This document shows positions 16,481-24,308 of a stretch of 32,544 bases of DNA, piece by piece; within the stretch, counting starts at the first letter, position 1; every line of letters begins with the position of its first letter. The DNA comes from JALYXS01 sp051003795 (lineage in GTDB: Bacteria > Acidobacteriota > Terriglobia > Bryobacterales > Bryobacteraceae), in the NCBI GenBank assembly GCA_051003795.1, contig JBPCKZ010000184.1, forward strand, positions 1-32,544, in the 5' to 3' direction. The position numbers and the translations under genes were made by a program. A model generated the notes under the pieces. The model saw nothing but the letters and a program-made list of their open reading frames with translations, did not search any database and was not told the origin of the DNA.

Positions 16481-18169
16481 ATGGATCGCCGTAATTTCCT
16501 TGCCACGCTGCTCGGGTATGGACTGCTGCCCCGCATGCCGGGGGAAATACCCGCGCCGTCGTTCGTCGATGTTACCGCGCAATCCGGCGTGAAGTTCCAT
16601 TGCTCGGCATCCCACACGTCGCAAAAGTATTTGATCGAAAGCATGGTGGGAGGCGTGGCCATATTCGATTCCACGGGCGACGGCAATCTCGATCTGTTTT
16701 TCGTTAATGGCGCGGCACTGCAAGACCCGATGCAAGCGGGCAAGATGCCCGATAAATCCGATCCGCGCTATTGGAATCGCCTGTACCGTAATAACGGCGA
16801 CGGCACGTTCACCGATGTGACGGAGAAGGCCGGTGTCCGAGGCCACTCCTACGGCATGGGTGTCGCGACCGGCGATTACGATAACGATGGCCACCAGGAT
16901 ATCTACGTCACCAATTACGGACGCAACATTCTTTATCACAACAACGGCGACGGCACATTTACCGATGTGACGGAGAAGGCCGGCGTCGGCGCGGGCGGTT
17001 GGTCGGCAAGCGCTTGTTTCGTCGATTACGATCGCGACGGCAAGCTGGACCTGATTGTCAGCCGGTACGTGGAATGGGATATCCGCAAGAACCCGTGGTG
17101 CGGCGATCAATCGAAGAATTTCCGCGCCTACTGTCATCCGGACGTATTCAAACCGGCCGCGCACATTTTGTACCGCAACAACGGCAACGGTACGTTTACC
17201 GACGTCAGCGGGAAGGCGGGTTTTTCGAAACTTCCCGGCGCGGGTTTAGGCATTGCCGTGAACGATTTCGACCTGGATGGATGGCCGGATATCCTGATCG
17301 CCAACGACGCCCGTCCGCAGCAGTTGTTCCGCAACAATCGCGACAGCACGTTTAGCGAAATTGGCGTACGGACCGGCTTGGCGTATGACGAAGACGGCAA
17401 GACCTATTCAGGCATGGGAGTGAGTTTCGAAGATTACGATAACGACGGCAGGCCCGACGTGTTTATCGATAATCTCTCGAACCAACGCTACGCCCTTTAT
17501 AGAAACAGCTCCGGATTTTTCGACTACACGACGAATTCAAGCGGCGTTGGCGCCATAACGACTCTGCATTCGGGATGGGGGGCTCAATTCATCGACTACG
17601 ATAACGACGGCTGGAAGGATCTTTTCGTGGCGCAAGGCCATGTGATGGATAATATCGAACTGACCCAGCCGGCGCTGCGATACCGCGAACCGCTGCTGCT
17701 CATGCGTAACGCGAACGGGCGGTTTCAGGACGTTTCCGCGCAATCCGGCGCGCCATTTCGCATTCCGCTGGCGGCCCGCGGGGCGGCTTTCGGCGATCTG
17801 AATAACGATGGATTTATCGACGTGGCCATCAACTGCAACGATGGCGACGCCATGATCCTGCGGAACGAGGGTAACTCCAGGGGCAATGCGAATCGTTGGC
17901 TGACGGTCGATACAGTAGGGACGACGAGCAACCGCGACGGAATCGGAGCTCGCGTCCACATCGTTGGCGAATCCGGCCTGCATCAGTACGGAATGGTGGG
18001 AACCGGGGGCAGTTACATGTCGAGCGGCGACAAGCGCGTCCACTTTGGGCTGGGCCGGGATGCAACCGTCGCGCTACTCGAAATCACTTGGCCAAGCGGC
18101 ACGGTGCAACGCCTGGAAAAGATTCCATCGAATAGGATCGTGAAAATCCGCGAAACGGAAAGGAAATAA
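16481..18169 (+). CDS. exported CRTAC1-family protein (FG-GAP/VCBS repeats, ASPIC/UnbV domain)
   Basis: 562-aa exported protein with Ca-binding-type propeller repeats. The start MDRRNFLATLLGYGLLP resembles a twin-arginine signal; an upstream ATG at 16403 would read through the palindromic repeat and is rejected. Repeats include DSTGDGNLDLFFVNG, GDYDNDGHQDIYVTN, VDYDRDGKLDLIVS, NDFDLDGWPDILIAND, EDYDNDGRPDVFIDN, IDYDNDGWKDLFVAQG and GDLNNDGFIDVAINC, often followed by LYRNNGDGTFTDVT. The C-terminus (MSSGDKRVHFGLGRD, LEITWPSGTVQRL) is the ASPIC/UnbV domain. Such proteins bind calcium and probably carbohydrate or protein partners; no enzyme activity is established. It lies directly upstream of receptor 3 in the same orientation, a neighbourhood that suggests a surface or periplasmic accessory role. 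Confidence 0.88.
   Translation: MDRRNFLATLLGYGLLPRMPGEIPAPSFVDVTAQSGVKFHCSASHTSQKYLIESMVGGVAIFDSTGDGNLDLFFVNGAALQDPMQAGKMPDKSDPRYWNRLYRNNGDGTFTDVTEKAGVRGHSYGMGVATGDYDNDGHQDIYVTNYGRNILYHNNGDGTFTDVTEKAGVGAGGWSASACFVDYDRDGKLDLIVSRYVEWDIRKNPWCGDQSKNFRAYCHPDVFKPAAHILYRNNGNGTFTDVSGKAGFSKLPGAGLGIAVNDFDLDGWPDILIANDARPQQLFRNNRDSTFSEIGVRTGLAYDEDGKTYSGMGVSFEDYDNDGRPDVFIDNLSNQRYALYRNSSGFFDYTTNSSGVGAITTLHSGWGAQFIDYDNDGWKDLFVAQGHVMDNIELTQPALRYREPLLLMRNANGRFQDVSAQSGAPFRIPLAARGAAFGDLNNDGFIDVAINCNDGDAMILRNEGNSRGNANRWLTVDTVGTTSNRDGIGARVHIVGESGLHQYGMVGTGGSYMSSGDKRVHFGLGRDATVALLEITWPSGTVQRLEKIPSNRIVKIRETERK
16792..16987 (+). repeat. near-identical direct repeat inside the CRTAC1-like gene
   Basis: A 46-bp unit at 16792-16837 recurs at 16942-16987 with only a few mismatches, both encoding NGDGTFTDVTEKAGV; the period is 150 bp. 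A more diverged third copy encoding NGNGTFTDVSGKAG lies near 17175-17220. The DNA-level similarity suggests recent duplication or gene conversion between FG-GAP units. Confidence 0.7.
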
Positions 18170-18216
18170 ACAGTACGTACGCGGCGCTCCAGGGAGCCGG
18201 ATTGGGGACATATTTA

Positions 18217-18245
18217 TTGACACATGTTTGAAATACAAGTTAAAT
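18217..18245 (+). promoter_or_regulatory. sigma-70-type promoter for receptor 3
   Basis: TTGACA (18217-18222), a 17-nt spacer, then TTAAAT (18240-18245), in a locally AT-rich stretch. The transcript would begin near 18252, upstream of the ATG at 18282. It makes the earlier TTG at 18228 unlikely as a start. Confidence 0.6.
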
Positions 18246-18281
18246 AAGAGACAGTTCCGCTGCACCGAAGGGGTTGCAAAT

Positions 18282-21200
18282 ATGTCCAGAAAATCAATCG
18301 CCCGCGTCGGCTCCCGGATTAGTTCCGGTTTCGTCCTGCTAGTCGCGGCGTCCGGCTTTGTTTTTGCCCAAACCAATAATGGCGCCATCGCCGGGAACGT
18401 CTTGGATCCAACGGGAGCCGCCGTGGACGGCGCCACCGTGACCGCTACAGATACCGCGACGGGCCGGACTTTAACAACCACGGCAGCCGCGGGTTCGTAC
18501 CGGTTCCCTTCCTTGTTGATTGGAACGTACGACGTAACTGCGTCCGCCCCGGGTTTTAGCAATTCGAAGCAGACCGGCGTGAACGTTTTGGTCAGCTCCA
18601 CCGCCGCGGTTAATCTAACGCTGACGGTAGGCGATGTAGCGCAATCGCTAACCGTTTCCGCCGAGGGCACTTCGATTCAATCGGAAAGCTCCGATATCGG
18701 CACGACAGTCGATACCCATCAAGTTGTCGAGTTGCCGCTGGCGCTCGGCGGCGTGGGCGCGATGCGATCGCCCGAAGCTTTTGTGTTCCTCACTCCGGGG
18801 GCAACCGGTCCCGGCACGGGCAATAGCAACAATGGGATTTTCATTTCGAAGATCGGAGGCGGGCAAAATTTCGGGAACGAAATTCTGCTCGATGGCGCGA
18901 GCATTCTGAGAACCGAAAATGGCTCGTCGTTCGACGAGGCCGCGCCTTCGGTCGAAGCGATTCAGGAGTTCCGCGTTATCACATCTACTCTTCCCGCCGA
19001 GTACGACCGCACCACCGGCGGCGTCGAAAGCTTCACGATCAAGAACGGCGGCAACCACTATCACGGAACGGTGTACGACATTTTCCGGAACGACGATCTC
19101 GATGCGAACACCTGGTTCAACAACGCCCGCCTTGCTAAATGCGCTCCGGGCGACGCCGTTTGCCAATCGAACAACGCAAGGCCAAAGGACAAGAAGAACG
19201 ATTACGGAGTCAATTTAGGCGGCCCCGTTTGGATTCCCAGGATCTACAACGGCAGGGACAAGACGTTTTTCTTTTTCAATTGGGAGCAGTATCAGGAAAA
19301 ACGGGGTGGCACTAACACTGGCAACGTCCCCACGATCGCCGAGCGCGGCGGAGACTTCTCCGCGATTTTGACAAACAATCAGATCGGGACCAACCCATGC
19401 AACGGAACGCCTATTTTTGCCGGTCAGATTTTCGATCCCGCAACGCAGACGCAGGGACCTGGCGGCGTTCCGTGCCGTACCGCTTTCCCGGGAAACATCG
19501 TCCCCGCGAACCGCCTTTCGGCTATCGCCAAGAATTTTTTGGCTTACTATCCCCAGCCGACCGGCCCGGGAATCATCAATAACTACACGCATAGCGATTC
19601 GAATCCTCTGTTCAACACGACATACCAAATCCGCATCGATCAGAACTTTTCGGATAAGAGCAAGGTGTATGCGTCTTACTCCTCCCGCGAAAACGCCCGC
19701 TATACCGGCACTCGCATCTATCCCGATCCCGTGGATCCCAACGGCTGGAATCAGGATTTCATTACTCATTATGCGCGAGTAGGCTGGGATTACGTCTTTA
19801 CGCCCACTGTGTTGAATCACCTCAATGTCGGTTATAACCGCACCAACAGCATCAACTTCACGCCAGCCGTTTTACAGGCGAGCGCGACTAACTTCAGTTG
19901 GGCCGCGAAGCTCGGTCTGCAAAATATCACCGGCGCGGTTGGGCACCAATTCCCCAACGTGAACCTCGGCGAGGGCATTCCACGACTCGGTACGGGTAAC
20001 AACGACGACAACGTCGACAACGGCGAGCGTTTCAACGAGTCCTTAAGTTGGACCAAAGGCAAGCACAGCCTGGAATTCGGCGTCGATTTGCGGAATCAGT
20101 TGTATTCGACCTTTTCCCAAGGGACGGATAGCGGCGTGTACAACTTTGGACGGGCGCAAACCGCCGCCACGCCCAGTCTTACTTCTAACTCCGGCAACGG
20201 CGTCGCAAGCTTCCTGTTGGGAGATGTGGGAGGCGCGAGCCGCCAGATTACTGGGCACATCGCGCGGTGGACACAGCCTTATTTTGCCGTGTTCGTAAAA
20301 GACGATTTCAAGGTACGTCCGAACCTGACGTTGAATCTTGGCATGCGTTGGAATCTGGACTTCCCACGCTCGGAATCACACAACGATACTTCAAACTTCA
20401 GCCCCACGGCGCCGAATCCGGCCGCGAACGGCATCCCCGGCGCGCTGGTTTTCGGGAATCTCTGCAAGTGCAACGCGAAGTGGGCCGACACTTATTACAA
20501 GGCTTTTGCGCCGCGGTTCGGCTTCGCTTGGACGCCAGGCATCCTAAGTAACTCGCTTGTGGTTCGCGGCGGCTACGGAATTTTTTACTCGCCCCTTCAA
20601 TACACCGATTTCGGCGGCAATCAGCAGCAGGGGTACTCGGCGAGCCCTAACTTGAATAGCGTAGACAATTTTACCCCGCGTTTCCAGTGGGATTCCGGTT
20701 TTCCGAACGTGGTACTTCCTCCAAACTTCGATCCGAGCCAAACCAATGGCCAGGGCGGCACTAACTACATCAAACCGGCGTATGGGCGTCCGGGCTTGAT
20801 TCAGAGTTGGAGTTTACAAGTGCAGAAACAGCTAGGCGGAAACATGGTCGGGACGGTTGGTTGGGTTGGGTCGCATGGCACGCATCTGCGTTCCGCGCTC
20901 GAGAACGTGAATAACATCGATCCGCGTTACTTCAGCCTGGGCAACCAACTGCTGCAGCCAGTCAGCAGCAACACCGCGGGCGTGGGTTTGCCGTATGCCA
21001 GTTTCAGTCCGACGGCCCAGGTGCAGCAGGCGTTGCGTCCTTTCCCGCAGTACCAATATCTTTACACTGACGTGCTGCAGAACTCGGGAAATTCCACTTA
21101 CGAGGCGTTGCAGGCGACCTTGGAGCGCCGGTTCAGCGCGGGAATCAGTTTGCAGGCATCATTCGCGTGGCAGAAGAACATCACCAATGCCGATAGTATC

Positions 21201-21863
21201 TTGCCGGGGATTAACGGGGGAACCCAACAAATCCAGAATCCGGACAATCTGAAGCAGGAGAAGGCGATCAGTATCCAGGATATTCCGGTGGTCTTCACGG
21301 TTGCCTATCTTTACGAGCTACCGTTCGGCAAAGGCAAGCGATTTTTGAACGGGAGTAATATCGCCTCCGCCGTGCTGGGCGGCTGGCAAGTCGGCGGCGT
21401 GCAGCGATATCAAAGCGGCGAACCGGTCGCGTTCGGATGCGCCCAGGGGATTCCCGGTTGGGACAACTGTATCCGCTTTAATCGCGTGCCGGGTCAGTCG
21501 CCACAGAGCGATGCCGCGAGGAGCGGGCATTTCGACCCGTTCGCGAGCCGGTATTTCAATCCCGCGGCATTTGTCGATCCGAACCTGAATCGAAACGGCG
21601 GCGCATACCAGTTCGGCAACTATCCGCGTGTCAACAGCGATGCGCGCATGAAGCCGTACTTCAACGAGGACTTTAGCATCATCCGGAACTTCCGCGTGAG
21701 GGAAGGCATCGCGGTGCAGTTGAAAGGCGAGTTGCTGAATGCGTTCAACCGCCACATCTTCAGCAGCCCGGATTCCGGGCCGAATAGCCCGAACTTTGGA
21801 TTGGTCACCGGCACGATTGACGCCCCCAGGAATGTGCAGTTCACTTTGAGAGTAAACTTCTAA
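18282..21863 (+). CDS. Oar-type TonB-dependent receptor 3
   Basis: Intact 1193-aa outer-membrane receptor. Start MSRKSIARVGS chosen because AAGGGG lies 8 nt upstream and a good promoter lies further upstream; the in-frame TTG at 18228 would be untranscribed. Signal peptide to about residue 30 (VLLVAASGFVFAQ). Regulatory-like domain at about 33-115 (GAIAGNVLDPTGAAVDGATV ... GSYRFPSLLIGTYDVTASAP). Plug at about 130-270 (FGNEILLDGASILR, VEAIQEFRVITSTLPAEYDR, FTIKNGGNHYHGTVYDIFR). Barrel ends VQFTLRVNF. It contains the conserved tyrosine (STYEALQATLERRF, codon 21099-21101) that is a stop in receptor 1. Two TPR genes follow within 11 bp and 1 bp overlap, so this is the head of an operon. Substrate unknown. 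Confidence 0.9.
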   Translation: MSRKSIARVGSRISSGFVLLVAASGFVFAQTNNGAIAGNVLDPTGAAVDGATVTATDTATGRTLTTTAAAGSYRFPSLLIGTYDVTASAPGFSNSKQTGVNVLVSSTAAVNLTLTVGDVAQSLTVSAEGTSIQSESSDIGTTVDTHQVVELPLALGGVGAMRSPEAFVFLTPGATGPGTGNSNNGIFISKIGGGQNFGNEILLDGASILRTENGSSFDEAAPSVEAIQEFRVITSTLPAEYDRTTGGVESFTIKNGGNHYHGTVYDIFRNDDLDANTWFNNARLAKCAPGDAVCQSNNARPKDKKNDYGVNLGGPVWIPRIYNGRDKTFFFFNWEQYQEKRGGTNTGNVPTIAERGGDFSAILTNNQIGTNPCNGTPIFAGQIFDPATQTQGPGGVPCRTAFPGNIVPANRLSAIAKNFLAYYPQPTGPGIINNYTHSDSNPLFNTTYQIRIDQNFSDKSKVYASYSSRENARYTGTRIYPDPVDPNGWNQDFITHYARVGWDYVFTPTVLNHLNVGYNRTNSINFTPAVLQASATNFSWAAKLGLQNITGAVGHQFPNVNLGEGIPRLGTGNNDDNVDNGERFNESLSWTKGKHSLEFGVDLRNQLYSTFSQGTDSGVYNFGRAQTAATPSLTSNSGNGVASFLLGDVGGASRQITGHIARWTQPYFAVFVKDDFKVRPNLTLNLGMRWNLDFPRSESHNDTSNFSPTAPNPAANGIPGALVFGNLCKCNAKWADTYYKAFAPRFGFAWTPGILSNSLVVRGGYGIFYSPLQYTDFGGNQQQGYSASPNLNSVDNFTPRFQWDSGFPNVVLPPNFDPSQTNGQGGTNYIKPAYGRPGLIQSWSLQVQKQLGGNMVGTVGWVGSHGTHLRSALENVNNIDPRYFSLGNQLLQPVSSNTAGVGLPYASFSPTAQVQQALRPFPQYQYLYTDVLQNSGNSTYEALQATLERRFSAGISLQASFAWQKNITNADSILPGINGGTQQIQNPDNLKQEKAISIQDIPVVFTVAYLYELPFGKGKRFLNGSNIASAVLGGWQVGGVQRYQSGEPVAFGCAQGIPGWDNCIRFNRVPGQSPQSDAARSGHFDPFASRYFNPAAFVDPNLNRNGGAYQFGNYPRVNSDARMKPYFNEDFSIIRNFRVREGIAVQLKGELLNAFNRHIFSSPDSGPNSPNFGLVTGTIDAPRNVQFTLRVNF

Positions 21864-21874
21864 GAGGGCATGCG

Positions 21875-23233
21875 ATGGACCGGTCCGCACCGGTGCTTTT
21901 GGTTTTCCTCGCCATTTCCGGATTCGCGCGTCAACAGGTTAATCCCGATGCGGTCGTGGAAGAAACCACGCGGCAGGTCGCGGATCGCCGGTTCGAAGCC
22001 GCATCCGCCACGCTCAGGCATTGTGTGCATCTCTATCCCAAAGACGTCCGGCTTTGGAACCTGTTGGGCATTTCGGAAGGGGAACTGGGCCGGATGCCTT
22101 CGGCCCGTGACGCTTTTGAACGCGGGTTGAAGGTCGCGCCCGACGATGTTTCATTGAACGAGAATTTCGGGTTTCTCTACTACCGGCAAGACCAATTTGC
22201 GAGTGCGAAACCGTTTCTTGCAAAGGCTGTCGCGCTAGGCAGCAAGAGTCCGGGCGTGGCCTTCAGCCTCGCGGCCGCAAGGATTCGCACGGGTGATCGC
22301 GCAAAGGGTTTGCTGGAGCTGAAGAGCCTCGAAGTCCCGCTCGCCGGGTTCCCGGATTACTGGGACGAGCGCGGCTGGGCCGAACTTCCCAAAGATCCCG
22401 TTGCGGCCGAGACCGATTTTGCGCGCGCACTGTCTTTGGCTCCGGACGATCTTCGCGGGCTGAACGGCGCCGCTTCCGCCGCCGAAAGCCGGAACCTAGA
22501 CGAGAAGGCTCTCAGTTTTCTGTTGCGCGCGAAACAAGCGCACCCCGCCGATGTCGATACACTGGTCCACTTGGGCGCCGTCTGTTTGCGGCGCGACCTC
22601 ACCATCGACGCGCTCGCCGCGCTCGAACACGCTCACAAGGTCGCGCCCTCGAACAACACGGCCCTGTACTTCTTCGCGCGCGCGCAGATTGGCGTTCAGC
22701 AGTGGCAAAAGGCTCACGATCTGTTTAGCGAATTCGCCCTGCGGGTCCCGAACTTCGCCGCCACGTACTACGCGTTGGGATGGCTCGATATCAAGCTGAA
22801 TCGCCGTACCCAGGCTCGGAAAGAGCTGGAGCATTGCCTCCAGCTAGCCCCCGACTCCAGCGATCCGCGCTACGAATTGGCGCGGCTCGATCTGGACGAT
22901 GGCAATATCGATTCCGCTTTGACCATGCTGCGCGCGGTGTTGGAGCAAGACCCCGGCCATGCCAAAGCGAACGTCGCCTGTGCGGATATTCTGCTCAAGC
23001 GAGGCAATCTCACCGAAGCGCGATCCCATTACGAAAGGGCGATTCAAAGCGATCCAACCGCTGGAGCGGCTCACTACAAACTGTCGACCGTGCTGTTTCG
23101 CTTGAATCGGCCGGAAGAGGCCGAAAAGGAACGCGCGCTCGGGACAAAGCTCAACGCGGATGAGCTGAAATCCAGTAAAACAGTGCTCCGGCTTGCCTCG
23201 CCGGACGGGGCGCTTCTGAGCGCGGCGCAATAG
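21875..23233 (+). CDS. exported tetratricopeptide-repeat protein 1
   Basis: 452-aa protein with a signal-like N-terminus (APVLLVFLAISGFARQ) followed by TPR-type helix pairs almost to the end, for example LWNLLGISEGELGRMPSARD, LYFFARAQIGVQQWQKAHDL, AATYYALGWLDIKLNRRTQA and AKANVACADILLKRGNLTEA. TPR arrays make protein-protein contacts; no enzymatic domain is visible. The ATG at 21875 has GAGG 6 nt upstream and lies 11 bp after the stop of receptor 3. An ATG at 21870 is in another frame and gives only a short product. Tight coupling to the receptor suggests a periplasmic partner or assembly factor, but this is inference. Confidence 0.82.
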   Translation: MDRSAPVLLVFLAISGFARQQVNPDAVVEETTRQVADRRFEAASATLRHCVHLYPKDVRLWNLLGISEGELGRMPSARDAFERGLKVAPDDVSLNENFGFLYYRQDQFASAKPFLAKAVALGSKSPGVAFSLAAARIRTGDRAKGLLELKSLEVPLAGFPDYWDERGWAELPKDPVAAETDFARALSLAPDDLRGLNGAASAAESRNLDEKALSFLLRAKQAHPADVDTLVHLGAVCLRRDLTIDALAALEHAHKVAPSNNTALYFFARAQIGVQQWQKAHDLFSEFALRVPNFAATYYALGWLDIKLNRRTQARKELEHCLQLAPDSSDPRYELARLDLDDGNIDSALTMLRAVLEQDPGHAKANVACADILLKRGNLTEARSHYERAIQSDPTAGAAHYKLSTVLFRLNRPEEAEKERALGTKLNADELKSSKTVLRLASPDGALLSAAQ

Positions 23234-24258
23234 TGCGGCTGCTTCCGTTACTGATCTTTGCCTTCGCGGTAGTCTGGGCCGGAGAGACCAGTTTCGAATC
23301 CGGCTTGGCTCTTTACCGCGGCGGCCACCCGCGAGAAGCCCTCGAACGGTTGAACGAGTCCGAAAAAGCCGGAGAGGTCGCGCCGCTTCGCGGTTTTTAT
23401 CAGGGTGTTTGCCTGGCAAAATTGGGGGATTGGCCGGCGGCATCGACGCGGTTGCTCGGCTATGTCTCCGCGCAACCCTCCGATCCGCACGGATGGTTTT
23501 GGTTAAGCCGCGCGCAACTTCTCCAGAAGCAGTTTACGGAAGCCCGCGCGTCGGTTCAGCGCGCCATCGAGCTCGATCCGAAGTCTTTCGAAGCGTATCG
23601 TACTCTCGGCCAAATCGAGCTCGAGCTTCGAAACAACGACGCCGCGTACCGCGCCTGGATTGCGGCGAATAAGTTGAATCCGCGCGATCCGCAGACTACT
23701 TACTATCTCGGACGGCTCTTTTTCGAAGCCGACTTCTTCGACCAGGCGGCGTCCTGGCTTCGGGAAACATTGCGTCTGTCGCCAACGGACTTCAGCGCCA
23801 TGACCTATCTGGCATTGTGCGCCGAGCACCTTGGTAGCGGTGGGGGCGAGTACGATACCGCCCTCCGGCTATACCGCGAGGCGATTCGCCAGAGCAAATT
23901 GCAGAATGCCCCGTACGCTTGGGCGTATGTCAGTTACGCGAAGCTATTACGGCAATTGGGAAAAGACGGCGAGGCGCTGTTGGTTCTTGAAGAATCGGAA
24001 AAGCTCTGCCCCGAAGCGCACGGGCTCGCGATCCTGGGGCAACTTTTGGCGGCGCAAAACCAGAAAGCGCGCGCGGAAACAGTGCTCCGTCGCGCCATCC
24101 AAATGGATCCGGGCATCCCGGAAGCGCATTACCGCCTGAGCGTTTTATTGAGATCCTCCGGGCGGAGCGAAGAAGCTCGGAATGAAATGAAACGATTCGA
24201 AGACGCAAAAAAACTTGAAGAGCAGGCCAAAAACAGGATTTCCGCAATTCGCAAGTGA
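23233..24258 (+). CDS. exported tetratricopeptide-repeat protein 2
   Basis: 341-aa protein starting with GTG that overlaps the last base of the preceding TAG (TAGTG), so it is probably translationally coupled to TPR protein 1. Signal-like N-terminus (RLLPLLIFAFAVVWAGE), then TPR units such as FESGLALYRGGHPREALERL, GWFWLSRAQLLQKQFTEARA, AYRTLGQIELELRNNDAAYR, TYYLGRLFFEADFFDQAASW and AHYRLSVLLRSSGRSEEARN. The charged C-terminus (KRFEDAKKLEEQAKNRIS) may be a short coiled coil. It differs enough from its neighbour not to be a simple recent duplicate. Function unknown; likely acts with the adjacent TPR protein and receptor. Confidence 0.82.
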   Translation: MRLLPLLIFAFAVVWAGETSFESGLALYRGGHPREALERLNESEKAGEVAPLRGFYQGVCLAKLGDWPAASTRLLGYVSAQPSDPHGWFWLSRAQLLQKQFTEARASVQRAIELDPKSFEAYRTLGQIELELRNNDAAYRAWIAANKLNPRDPQTTYYLGRLFFEADFFDQAASWLRETLRLSPTDFSAMTYLALCAEHLGSGGGEYDTALRLYREAIRQSKLQNAPYAWAYVSYAKLLRQLGKDGEALLVLEESEKLCPEAHGLAILGQLLAAQNQKARAETVLRRAIQMDPGIPEAHYRLSVLLRSSGRSEEARNEMKRFEDAKKLEEQAKNRISAIRK

Positions 24259-24296
24259 CATGCTTGTGACAAAATAACATGACGAAATAGCACGAC

Positions 24297-24303
24297 AGGG
24301 AGA
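24297..24303 (+). promoter_or_regulatory. Shine-Dalgarno AGGGAGA deciding a TTG start
   Basis: AGGGAGA lies about 5-6 nt before TTG 24309 and supports use of this rare start codon for the symporter; no ATG or GTG start is better placed. Confidence 0.6.
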
Positions 24304-24308
24304 AACCG

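Noticed and set aside
18228..18281. Upstream TTG start for receptor 3
   Set aside because: Lies between the -35 and -10 of the likely promoter, so it would not be transcribed.
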